A stretch of DNA of 33,474 nucleotides from an uncultured Planctomycetaceae bacterium (GTDB lineage: Bacteria > Planctomycetota > Planctomycetia > Pirellulales > UBA1268): positions 1-33,474 of the forward strand of contig CAJBCV010000520.1 in NCBI GenBank assembly GCA_903951635.1, read 5' to 3'. Below, piece by piece: positions 14,134 to 21,811 of this stretch. The notes beneath the pieces were generated by a model. The model saw only the letters and a program-made list of their open reading frames with translations, searched no databases and was not told where the DNA came from. Each line of letters opens with the position of its first letter. The first letter of the stretch is position 1. Position numbers and translations under genes: made by a program.

Positions 14134-15741
14134 TCAGGGGATGGCGACGAGATCGGAAATGGGAATCGACTGGAAGACGACGTCGGCCTGGCTCCCCTCG
14201 TAGACGATCCCGACCCGGTCTGGCCCGATGCGGGCGAGGCTCGGATAGCCGCGGCCGCGCCCCTCGTCGAGGAGGATTCGCGGCTCCTCCGGCCAGGTGA
14301 GACCGTCATCGAAACTGACGCGGATCGTCTGGTGCGATCGCTCCTTCTGCGAGAGCGGATTGGCGAAGAGGAGGAGAGGATGGCCGGCCGCTCGTGGGAG
14401 CGACAGCAAGCTTCCGTTGCAGTTGGGCTCCTCGAGGAGGGTGTCGCTCGTCGGATGGGGGGACCAGGTCCTGCCCAGGTCGCGTGTCACGGCCACGCCG
14501 CGGAAGCGCTGCTTGTCGCTGCGGACGTTGAGCATGATCGAGCCGTCGGACAATTCCGCCGCCTGGCACTCGTTGCCGCCACGGTAGCCGAACGAACCGA
14601 GCGACCAAGTCTTCCCGCGGTCGGAGCTCGTCATGATCGTGGCGAAGGAATCGAGGCGGCCGTTGTCGTTCCTTCCCTGGACCGGCATCACGAGCGTGCC
14701 GTCGGCGCGTGTGAAGCCCGCCTGGGGAGCGGGAGCGAGGAGCCACCACGGCTCCTCTTTCAGGCTCCGGGTGAGGTTCTCCGGCTCCGACCAGGTGACG
14801 CCATCGTCGTCGGAATGGACGGCCATGAACTGCGCGGTCTTACCGACCTCGAAACCGGGCTCCGAGCCGTCGTCTTGCCATTGGTGCTTCCCCGGCTTGC
14901 CGTGGACCCAGAGACCGAAGCAGAAGATCCTGCCGGTGACGTCGTCGACGAGGATGCCTGGATCGCCGCAGCCGTTCTGCTCCTGCGGGAGCCCCCCCGC
15001 CTCCCCCATGTCCATGATCGTCCGCACCGGCTCCCAGGTACGACCGCCATCGGTGCTCCGGGAGAGGCCGATATCGATGTTCTCTTGGAGATCACGGGCT
15101 GCCCGGTGCCGCAGGTCGAAGGCTGCCAGGAGCGTGCCGGCCGGGGTCGTCGCGAGCACGGGGATCCGCGACGTGTGGACGCCGTCGTCCCCGTGCCTGC
15201 GGAGGGCGATCCCGACGCGCTGGCGGATGTCGGGCGACGCGTCGGCGACGACGATCCTCCCGGCCGAGGTCTCGAGCGCCGTGCACGAGACCGCGATCCG
15301 GTCGACGAGCTCAGCCTCCGCGGCCAGGCTTCCAACGCACCAAAAGACGTTGTCACCGGCGGCGAGGGGGGCCTCGACCGGGAGCGTAATCGTGCCAGCC
15401 GGGCGGACGTCGGCGGCCAGCGTCGTCCCTCGGGGAATCGCGGCGATCGCTTCGTCGCGCCCCGTCGTCACCACCCCGAGCGTCGCCAGCGCGGCGATCC
15501 GATGGGTGCCCTGAAGCGACAGCGACAGCCCCTCGATCCGCGGCGCGGGCCCCTCCCCCTCGACGCGCACCACCACCCGGCACAGCGGCAGCCGATCCTC
15601 ACCGAACAACAGCGGCACCACCGGCCTGGTCGCCGTCGCCATGACCGACTGCCCCGCGACCGTGGCACCACCGACGACGACGCTCACGACGGCCACGAGC
15701 CCCCGGAACAGCACCGCAGCGAGCGACGCGGAGCGGATCAT
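14134..15741 (-). CDS. Secreted GH33-like exo-sialidase
   Basis: This is a 535-residue protein. Residues 1-30 form a signal peptide (hydrophobic run to VAGQS). An N-terminal beta domain (about 40-150, PVVPLLFGEDRLPL) resembles the BNR-associated domain of planctomycete sialidases. The six-bladed catalytic propeller follows, with the RIP arginine motif at 192-194. Five Asp-box repeats are visible: STDGGRTW near 229-236, SDDDGVTW 310-317, SSDRGKTW 372-379, TRDLGRTW 419-426 and SFDDGLTW 476-483. Likely catalytic residues are Arg192, a glutamate in ECQAAELSDGS (391-401), Arg407 or Arg474, and Tyr499 in GYPSL. It would remove terminal sialic acid or a related nonulosonic acid outside the cytoplasm. 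Its start overlaps the DUF1080 stop by ATGA. Confidence 0.87.
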   Translation of the reverse strand: MIRSASLAAVLFRGLVAVVSVVVGGATVAGQSVMATATRPVVPLLFGEDRLPLCRVVVRVEGEGPAPRIEGLSLSLQGTHRIAALATLGVVTTGRDEAIAAIPRGTTLAADVRPAGTITLPVEAPLAAGDNVFWCVGSLAAEAELVDRIAVSCTALETSAGRIVVADASPDIRQRVGIALRRHGDDGVHTSRIPVLATTPAGTLLAAFDLRHRAARDLQENIDIGLSRSTDGGRTWEPVRTIMDMGEAGGLPQEQNGCGDPGILVDDVTGRIFCFGLWVHGKPGKHQWQDDGSEPGFEVGKTAQFMAVHSDDDGVTWSEPENLTRSLKEEPWWLLAPAPQAGFTRADGTLVMPVQGRNDNGRLDSFATIMTSSDRGKTWSLGSFGYRGGNECQAAELSDGSIMLNVRSDKQRFRGVAVTRDLGRTWSPHPTSDTLLEEPNCNGSLLSLPRAAGHPLLLFANPLSQKERSHQTIRVSFDDGLTWPEEPRILLDEGRGRGYPSLARIGPDRVGIVYEGSQADVVFQSIPISDLVAIP

Positions 15742-16502
15742 TTCGCAGCGCCGGAGAGTTCCCGGATGAAGATGTTTCGCCAGCGGATCTCGCCGCCGTG
15801 CGTCTGCAACTGAATCGGCCCCTTCTCCGGCACCGACACCGCCCGGTCGTAGTAGTTTTCCATCCGGGCGTCATCGACGACCTTCTGATCGTTGAGCGAC
15901 ACCGACACCTTGTCGCCGCGCATCACGATCCGAAAGCGGTTCCACTCGCCGAGCGGCTTGTCGGCCTTCACGAGCGGATCCTTGCCCGCAGCGCCAGGGG
16001 AGTTGTTCCACAGCCCCCCCGAGCCCTTCGCGAGGCCGAGATTCTGCGGGTCGGGGAGGCTCGAATCCCAGATCTGCACCTGGGGCACGCCGCGGAGATA
16101 GATCCCCGAGTCGGCCTTCGGCACGGTGCGGTAGTCGACGAGGAGTTCGAAGTCGCCGTAGTCCTTTTCGGTGGTGGCGTAGGCCCCGAAGCCGTCGTTG
16201 ACCAGTTCGCCGTTTTCGACGTACCAGTGCGGCTTCTTGGTCGCCTCACTCACTTCGAGCATCGAGTTCTTCTGATCGGCAGCGGTCCACTTGCGGATCT
16301 GCTCCTTCCGCTCGTCGGCCGACATCGCCAGCAGCTTGCGGTGGTCGAACGTCTCGCCGCCACGCCAGCCGGCGAGGTCCTTGCCGTTGAACAGCGCCGT
16401 GAATCCGGCCGGCGGCTCATCGGCCTGCACCGCGACACACGCCACGAGCACCGACGCCGCCAGCACCGCGCCCCGCAGGAGCCCGAAAAAACACCGACGC
16501 AT
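15738..16502 (-). CDS. DUF1080 (3-keto-disaccharide hydrolase-like) secreted protein
   Basis: This 254-residue protein starts at ATG 16502 behind AGGGGG. That start gives a signal peptide, MRRCFFGLLRGAVLAASVLV ending near VQADEP. A longer frame upstream adds unrelated sequence crossing the intergenic region. The mature protein is a single DUF1080 jelly-roll: GFTALFNGKDLAGWRGG, HWYVENGELVNDG, DYGDFELLVDYRT, SGIYLRGVPQVQIWD, GEWNRFRIVMRGDKVSVSLN and the closing GPIQLQTHGGEIRWRNIFIREL. The concanavalin-like family is associated with glycan degradation, including 3-keto-glycoside cleavage. It is the first gene of the minus-strand operon and is translationally coupled to the sialidase. Promoters must lie in the 209-base divergent region upstream. 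Confidence 0.9.
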   Translation of the reverse strand: MRRCFFGLLRGAVLAASVLVACVAVQADEPPAGFTALFNGKDLAGWRGGETFDHRKLLAMSADERKEQIRKWTAADQKNSMLEVSEATKKPHWYVENGELVNDGFGAYATTEKDYGDFELLVDYRTVPKADSGIYLRGVPQVQIWDSSLPDPQNLGLAKGSGGLWNNSPGAAGKDPLVKADKPLGEWNRFRIVMRGDKVSVSLNDQKVVDDARMENYYDRAVSVPEKGPIQLQTHGGEIRWRNIFIRELSGAAK

Positions 16503-16711
16503 GACTACCCCCTTCGACACGCCAAAAGACCCTCGCGGCCCCGGGCCGGTCCCGGAAGCCCGGCAATCCGGGGATTCTGCCACGGCGGGAGGCTCCACGG
16601 AAGGACGTCCCCCACGAGCCCGGGTTTCCCCCGACCGTCGATGGAGGGATACTTGACGGGTGGCTCCGGAACCGTCCGGGGCGTCCTTTCCCCGACGAGA
16701 GGCCAGGGCTG
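16503..16711. promoter_or_regulatory. Divergent intergenic region between two catabolic operons
   Basis: This 209-base GC-rich gap must hold the start signals of both the DUF1080-sialidase operon (left) and the second cytochrome-like pair (right). Several short GC stems are present (for example CCCGG-CAAT-CCGGG near 16559). I found no acceptable pair of -35/-10 boxes in either direction. A shared regulator site is plausible but not seen. Confidence 0.4.
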
Positions 16712-19324
16712 ATGCACGCAGGACGCGGTTCACCCTCGAGGTTCGGGATCGTCATCCTCATCGCCATTGGGGGGCTGACGGCCGCCGGTCGGCTGCTGGC
16801 CGCGGACGCTCCCCTCTCCTTCGAACGGGACATCCGGCCGATCCTCCGCGCCCACTGCCTGGACTGCCACGGTGCCGGCGACGGCTTCGAGGGGAGTCTC
16901 GATCTCCGCCAGGTGCGCTCGATGGACCGCGGCGGCGACTCCGGGCCGGCGATCCTTCGGGGGGACGCCGGCGCGAGTCTGCTTGTCGCGCGGATCCGCT
17001 CCGGCGAGATGCCCCCCTCGACGCTCAAGGTGAAGCCCGAGGAGTTGGAACTCCTCGAGCGCTGGGTCGCCGCCGGGGCACCGACGGCGCGCCCCGAGCC
17101 GGAGACGATTCCCCCTGGCCTCGGCATCACGCCGGAGGAACGGGAGTGGTGGAGTTTTCGGCCCCTTGTCCGCCCCCCGCTCCCGGCCGTCGCCAATCCC
17201 GACCTCGTCGCCCAGCCGATCGACGCCTTTCTCCTCGCCCGTCTCGAGGCTGTGGGGCTCTCCTTCTCCCCGCCGGCCGACCGAGCGACGCTCATCCGCC
17301 GGGCCTCGATCGATCTTCTCGGACTCCCCCCCAGCGCCGAGGAGGTCGAGGCCTTCGTCGCCGATCCTGATCCGGCTGCCTTCGAGCATCTCGTCGATCG
17401 GCTCCTCGCCTCCCCCCGGTATGGCGAGCGGTGGGCCCGCCACTGGCTCGACGTCGCCGGCTACGCCGATTCCGCCGGCGCGACGCAGGACGATCCCCCC
17501 CGCCCCTATGCCTGGAAATACCGCGACTGGGTCGTGCGGGCCCTCAATGCCGACGTGCCTTTCGATCGCTTCCTCGTCGAGCAACTCGCCGGCGACGAGC
17601 TCGTCCCGCCCCCCCATGCGCAGCTCCCGCCGGAATCGATCGACCGGCTGACAGCCACCGGCTTCCTGCGGATGGCCGCCGACGGGACGGCTGGCGGCGG
17701 CGACCCCGAGAGCCGCAACCGGGTCGTGGCCGACACCCTAGGCATCGTCTCCAGTGCACTTCTCGGGCTCACCGTCGGCTGTGCCCAATGCCACGACCAT
17801 CGCTACGACCCTATCCCGCAGTCCGACTATTACGCCCTCCGCGCCCTCTTCGAGCCGGCCCTCGATCCGCAGGCCTGGAAAGCGCCAAACGAACGGCTGC
17901 TGTCGCTGTTCACCGATGCCGACCGGGCCCGCTCGGCGGAGATCGAAGCCGAGGCGGTCGCTGCCTCACAGGAACTCGAGACGAAGCAGGCCGCGGCCAT
18001 CGCCGCGGCGCTCGAGAAGGAGCTTCTCAAGCACCCCGAGGATCTCCGCGAGAAGCTTGGCGCGGCGGCCCGCACCGCCGAGAAGGACCGCACGCCAGAG
18101 CAGCAGCAGCTCCTCAAGGAGCGGCCGAGCGTCAACATCTCCCCCGGCGTCCTCTACCAGTACGACCAGGCGGCCGCCGACGAGCTCAAGGCCCTCGGGG
18201 AGAAGATCGCGGCGATCCGGGCGCGGAAGCCGGTGGAGGATTTCCTCCACGTCCTCGCGGAGCCGCCCGGGCATCTCCCCGTCACGCGCGTCTTCCACCG
18301 TGGCGATCACCGCCAGCCGAAGGGAGAGGTCGGCCCGGCCGATCTCCAGGTGACCGGCTCGGAGGGGGAGACGGCGCTCCCGGCCGATGATTCGACCCTT
18401 CCCACGAGCGGCCGGCGTCTCGCCTGGGCGCGTCGGCTCACCTCCGGGCGGCATCCCCTCCTCGGCCGCGTGATCGTCAACCGGCTGTGGATGCACCACT
18501 TCGGCCGCGGCATCGTCGGCACACCCGCCGACTTCGGCCGGCTCGGTGAGCGTCCCTCCCATCCCGAATTGCTCGACTGGCTGGCGGTCGAGTTCGCCGA
18601 CTCGGGGTGGAGCCTGAAGCGATTCCACCGCACGATCCTCCTCTCTACCGCCTGGCGGCAGGCCTCGTTGCGTCGCCCGGAACTCGACGGCATCGACGCT
18701 GACAACCGGCTCGTGGGGCGGATGCCGGTGCGCCGGCTCGAGGCCGAGGCGGTCCGCGACCGGATCCTCGCTGCCGCCGGTACCCTCGATCCCACCCCGT
18801 TCGGAAACGCAGTGCCGGTCGTCGCCGACGACGCCGGGGAGTTCGTCGTCAAGGATTCCATTCCGCGCCGGAGCCTGTGGGTCGAACAGCGCCGGAGCAT
18901 GCCGGTGCAATTTCTTGCCACGTTCGATGCACCGACGATGCAGACCAACTGCGACCGGCGGATCCACGCCACGGCCGCCGGACAGGCGTTGCTCCTCATG
19001 AACGGCGACTTCGCCCTCGCTCAAGCGCGACGGATGGCCGATGCCGCCCTGGCCGCCGCAGGCACGCCGATCGCCGACGACGCCCCGGTCGACGCCGAAG
19101 CGCAGGGCCTCGCCCCCGCCGTCACGTTCGCGTGGCGCCGGGCCTACGGCCGCTCGCCCGCAGCCGAGGAAGCGGCCGATGCAAACGGCTTTCTCGCCGA
19201 TGAACTGACGATCCTCCGCGGGGCGGCGGCGGAAATCGCTGCCCCAACCGAACGCCGGGCCCGTGCCTTGGCTAATCTCTGCCAACAGCTCCTCTCGAGC
19301 AACGAGTTCCTCCATGTCGACTGA
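16712..19324 (+). CDS. PSCyt1-DUF1549-DUF1553 exported cytochrome-like protein, second copy
   Basis: This 870-residue paralogue of the gene at 5922 has a signal peptide (FGIVILIAIGG to LLAADA) and a PSCyt1 domain with CLDCH at residues 49-53. MPPSTLKVKPEELELLERW closes that domain. DUF1549 carries a second haem motif, CAQCH, at 357-361, followed by DHRYDPIPQSDYY. Unlike the first copy it has no beta-rich insert. Its middle is a helical, probably coiled-coil stretch (about residues 410-475, Ala/Glu/Lys-rich) followed by TRVFHRGDHRQPKGEVGP. DUF1553 then runs from about 570 with HPLLGRVIVNRLWMHHFGRGIVG. The ATG at 16712 gives a complete signal peptide. Its stop overlaps the DUF1501 partner start by 11 bases, so the two are translationally coupled. 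Confidence 0.92.
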   Translation: MHAGRGSPSRFGIVILIAIGGLTAAGRLLAADAPLSFERDIRPILRAHCLDCHGAGDGFEGSLDLRQVRSMDRGGDSGPAILRGDAGASLLVARIRSGEMPPSTLKVKPEELELLERWVAAGAPTARPEPETIPPGLGITPEEREWWSFRPLVRPPLPAVANPDLVAQPIDAFLLARLEAVGLSFSPPADRATLIRRASIDLLGLPPSAEEVEAFVADPDPAAFEHLVDRLLASPRYGERWARHWLDVAGYADSAGATQDDPPRPYAWKYRDWVVRALNADVPFDRFLVEQLAGDELVPPPHAQLPPESIDRLTATGFLRMAADGTAGGGDPESRNRVVADTLGIVSSALLGLTVGCAQCHDHRYDPIPQSDYYALRALFEPALDPQAWKAPNERLLSLFTDADRARSAEIEAEAVAASQELETKQAAAIAAALEKELLKHPEDLREKLGAAARTAEKDRTPEQQQLLKERPSVNISPGVLYQYDQAAADELKALGEKIAAIRARKPVEDFLHVLAEPPGHLPVTRVFHRGDHRQPKGEVGPADLQVTGSEGETALPADDSTLPTSGRRLAWARRLTSGRHPLLGRVIVNRLWMHHFGRGIVGTPADFGRLGERPSHPELLDWLAVEFADSGWSLKRFHRTILLSTAWRQASLRRPELDGIDADNRLVGRMPVRRLEAEAVRDRILAAAGTLDPTPFGNAVPVVADDAGEFVVKDSIPRRSLWVEQRRSMPVQFLATFDAPTMQTNCDRRIHATAAGQALLLMNGDFALAQARRMADAALAAAGTPIADDAPVDAEAQGLAPAVTFAWRRAYGRSPAAEEAADANGFLADELTILRGAAAEIAAPTERRARALANLCQQLLSSNEFLHVD

Positions 19325-20807
19325 CCAGCCCAGCCAACGCTCCGGACAGGGTTCGCGGAACGATGCCGCGGCGGGCCATGCCCTCGGCCGCCGTCGATTC
19401 CTCGCCGACACCGGCTTCGGCCTGGGGGCGATGGCGCTGGCCGATCTTCTCGGCCAGGAAGGGCTCCTCGCCAACCCCACGAAGCCCTCCTTCGAGCCGG
19501 CCTTCAACGACCTCCGCGCCCGCTCCGCCCATTTCCCGCCGCGGGCCACGGCGATGATCTCGCTGTTCATGCACGGCGGCCCGGCCCACATGGATCTCAC
19601 CGACCCCAAGCCGGAGCTCCAACGGCTCGACGGCACGGATTACGGCGGCGAGGTCGCCTACAGCTTCGTCAACCGGGCGAGCAAGCGTCTCCTGGGAAGC
19701 CCCTGGAAGTTCAGCCCCTGTGGTCAATCGGGCACGCAGATCAGCGAGCTCCTCCCCTGTCTCCAGCGGATCGCCGACGACATCTGCCTCGTCCGTTCGA
19801 TGCACACCGGGCACAACGGCCACGAAGTCTCGATCCGCTACTTTCACGGTGGTATCCCCGCCGCCCTCGGCCGGCCGACGCTCGGCAGCTGGCTGACCTA
19901 CGCCCTCGGCAGCGAATCTCGCAATCTCCCCTCCTACATGGTGCTCGTTGATCCCGAGGGGCATCCGGTCGACGGCGTCTCGAACTGGTCCAGCGGGTTC
20001 ATCCCACCGCTCTTCCAAGGCACCGCGCTGCGTGCCAAGGAGCCGCGGATCCCGAATCTCGTTCCCCCTCCCTGGCTCGCCGGCCCGATCCAGGCGAGAA
20101 ACCTCGCCTTCCTCGATCGCCTCAACCGCCGCCACAGAGAGGGCCATCCCGGCGAGAGCGATCTCGATGCCCGGATCGCGAGCTATGAACTCGCCGCGCG
20201 GATGCAACTGTCGGCGACCGACGCGCTCGACATCTCCCAGGAGACGGAGGCCACCCACCGCCTCTACGGCCTCGACGACCCGGTCACGAAGGAATACGGC
20301 ACGCGCTGCCTCATCGCCCGACGGCTCGTGGAGCGCGGCGTACGCTTCGTGCAGTTGTTTCTCGGCGGGCAACCCTGGGACAACCACACGAACATCCGCG
20401 AGGGACTCCCCGCCATCTGCCGCCGGACCGACAAGCCAGCCGCGGCCCTCGTCAGCGATCTGAAGTCCCGCGGCATGCTCGATACGACCCTCGTCCACTG
20501 GGGCGGAGAGATCGGCAGGCTCCCGGTTACCGAAGGGGAGGGGAGCGGCTGCGGTCGCGATCACAACGGGCAGGGCTTCAGCATCTGGATGGCCGGCGGC
20601 GGCGTGAAGCCAGGGATCGCGTTCGGCGAGACCGACGAGGTCGGCCATCGGGCGGTCACCGACATCGTCACCCCCAATGACTGGCAGGCGACCGTGCTGC
20701 GGCTCTTCGGCCTCGACCACGAGCGGCTCGTCTACCGCCACGACGGCGTCGAACAGCGGCTCACCGCCGGCCGCTCGGCCCGGATCGTCGACGGGATCCT
20801 CGCCTGA
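19314..20807 (+). CDS. DUF1501 family Tat-exported protein, second copy
   Basis: This is a 497-residue DUF1501 protein. The ATG at 19314 lies inside the end of the upstream gene and begins a 28-residue polar N-region followed by a Tat motif, GRRRFLADTGFGLGAMAL. The family landmarks are present: SLFMHGGPAHMDLTDPKPEL, CGQSGTQISELLP, VRSMHTGHNGHE, LFLGGQPWDNHTNI, GRDHNGQGFSIWMAGGGVKPG and the closing NDWQATVLRLFGLDHERLVYRHDGVEQRLT. It would be exported folded and act with the cytochrome-like partner in the envelope. The molecular function of the family is not established. It belongs to a different DUF1501 subgroup from the copy at 9207, matching the different architectures of their partners. Confidence 0.93.
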   Translation: MSTDQPSQRSGQGSRNDAAAGHALGRRRFLADTGFGLGAMALADLLGQEGLLANPTKPSFEPAFNDLRARSAHFPPRATAMISLFMHGGPAHMDLTDPKPELQRLDGTDYGGEVAYSFVNRASKRLLGSPWKFSPCGQSGTQISELLPCLQRIADDICLVRSMHTGHNGHEVSIRYFHGGIPAALGRPTLGSWLTYALGSESRNLPSYMVLVDPEGHPVDGVSNWSSGFIPPLFQGTALRAKEPRIPNLVPPPWLAGPIQARNLAFLDRLNRRHREGHPGESDLDARIASYELAARMQLSATDALDISQETEATHRLYGLDDPVTKEYGTRCLIARRLVERGVRFVQLFLGGQPWDNHTNIREGLPAICRRTDKPAAALVSDLKSRGMLDTTLVHWGGEIGRLPVTEGEGSGCGRDHNGQGFSIWMAGGGVKPGIAFGETDEVGHRAVTDIVTPNDWQATVLRLFGLDHERLVYRHDGVEQRLTAGRSARIVDGILA

Positions 20808-20855
20808 GAGCGCCGAGGTGTTTTCCGGGGCGCGAAGCAGGGCAAGCTTGGGGAT

Positions 20856-20878
20856 TCCTGGCGATCGCGAAGCCAGGA
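20856..20878 (+). terminator. Palindromic element copy B, possible terminator
   Basis: TCCTGGC (20856-20862) pairs perfectly with GCCAGGA (20872-20878) around a 9-base loop, 48 bases after the DUF1501 stop. The 20-base core at 20857-20876 matches the minus strand of 5871-5890 with two mismatches. No T-run follows. It may end the operon, but a repeat element is equally likely. Confidence 0.35.
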
Positions 20879-20941
20879 TCGGGAGCGGCTCCCCTCCGAC
20901 GGCCGATCCTTAGAAACGACCGCCCTCTCCCAGCCGGCCCC

Positions 20942-21808
20942 ATGCGTCGCTCCCCTCTCTTGCCGCCGCGCCGGTTCCCCCACCCCTGCCTGGGATGGCT
21001 GGCGCTCTGGCTTGTCGCCGCACTGGTGCTTCCCGTCGCCGTCGGAACGGCCCCCACAAGCGCCCACGGCGAGGAGGCGTCAGGGGCCGATCTCGGCACC
21101 GACCGTGACGCTTTCACCCCGTCGACGAGGACGATAGAGCCGGGCAAGCTCCTCTCGGAAGCGTCGTATGTCTACATCGACAACCGCTTCGGCCTGCCGA
21201 CGAACAACGTCCCGGAATACCTCCTCCGCATCGGTGGCACCGACTGGCTCGAGTGGCGGTTCGGCGTCAACTACTCCGTCAATTCGGCTGGCAACATCGT
21301 CACGAGCGTGGAGGTGGGCGAGCGGCGTCCGTTCGACGAGTCGCTCTACGAAGCCAACGTCCTCTACGGCTTCAAGGTCGATGCCTCCGATCAGGATGGA
21401 CTCGTGCCGGAATCGTGCGTCATCGTGGAGGGAGGGACGCCCACGTCGGGCGATCTGTGGGGAACGATTCCGGTGGCGACTGCCGTTGCGGGATGGGAGT
21501 TGCCTTGGGGCACCAGGCTCGATGGGGCGCTCCGCTATTCCTATGCGCAGGGCCACACCAAATGGTTCAGCCGTTGGTCGCCCTCCGTGATCATCCGTCA
21601 ACCGATCACCGAGCGCTGGGAGACGCACATCGAGTTTTTCGAGACCGTCACCGAGGGCCTCCGGAAAGACAACGTCCGCCCCTTCTTCAGCCCCGGGACG
21701 CACTATCTCCTCATGGAGAACCTCGAAGTCGGCATTCGGATCGGCTGGGGCCTCAACCACACCGCCGCCGACTTCTTCTCCGACACCGGCGTGGCGTGGC
21801 GCTATTGA
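20942..21808 (+). CDS. Predicted outer-membrane beta-barrel (MetA-pathway phenol-degradation-like)
   Basis: This 288-residue protein has a long N-terminal signal (basic start, then a hydrophobic run ending near TSAHGEEA). The mature part begins DRDAFTPSTRTIEPGKLLSE, then repeats of alternating polar/aromatic strands: ASYVYIDNRFG, YLLRIGGTDWLEWRFGVNY and the final ENLEVGIRIGWGLN. This pattern is that of the PF13557 transporter/outer-membrane barrel family, named for the MetA phenol pathway although most members are uncharacterised. It would reside in the outer membrane. It sits 134 bases after the DUF1501 gene and may be transcribed separately. Its stop is three bases from the stop of the convergent lpdA. 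No specific substrate can be assigned. Confidence 0.65.
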   Translation: MRRSPLLPPRRFPHPCLGWLALWLVAALVLPVAVGTAPTSAHGEEASGADLGTDRDAFTPSTRTIEPGKLLSEASYVYIDNRFGLPTNNVPEYLLRIGGTDWLEWRFGVNYSVNSAGNIVTSVEVGERRPFDESLYEANVLYGFKVDASDQDGLVPESCVIVEGGTPTSGDLWGTIPVATAVAGWELPWGTRLDGALRYSYAQGHTKWFSRWSPSVIIRQPITERWETHIEFFETVTEGLRKDNVRPFFSPGTHYLLMENLEVGIRIGWGLNHTAADFFSDTGVAWRY

Positions 21809-21811
21809 GCC

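Noticed and set aside
16540..16590. Possible sigma54 promoter (TGGCA ... TTGC) in the divergent region
   Set aside because: The spacing between the GG and GC elements is too long for a -24/-12 promoter.
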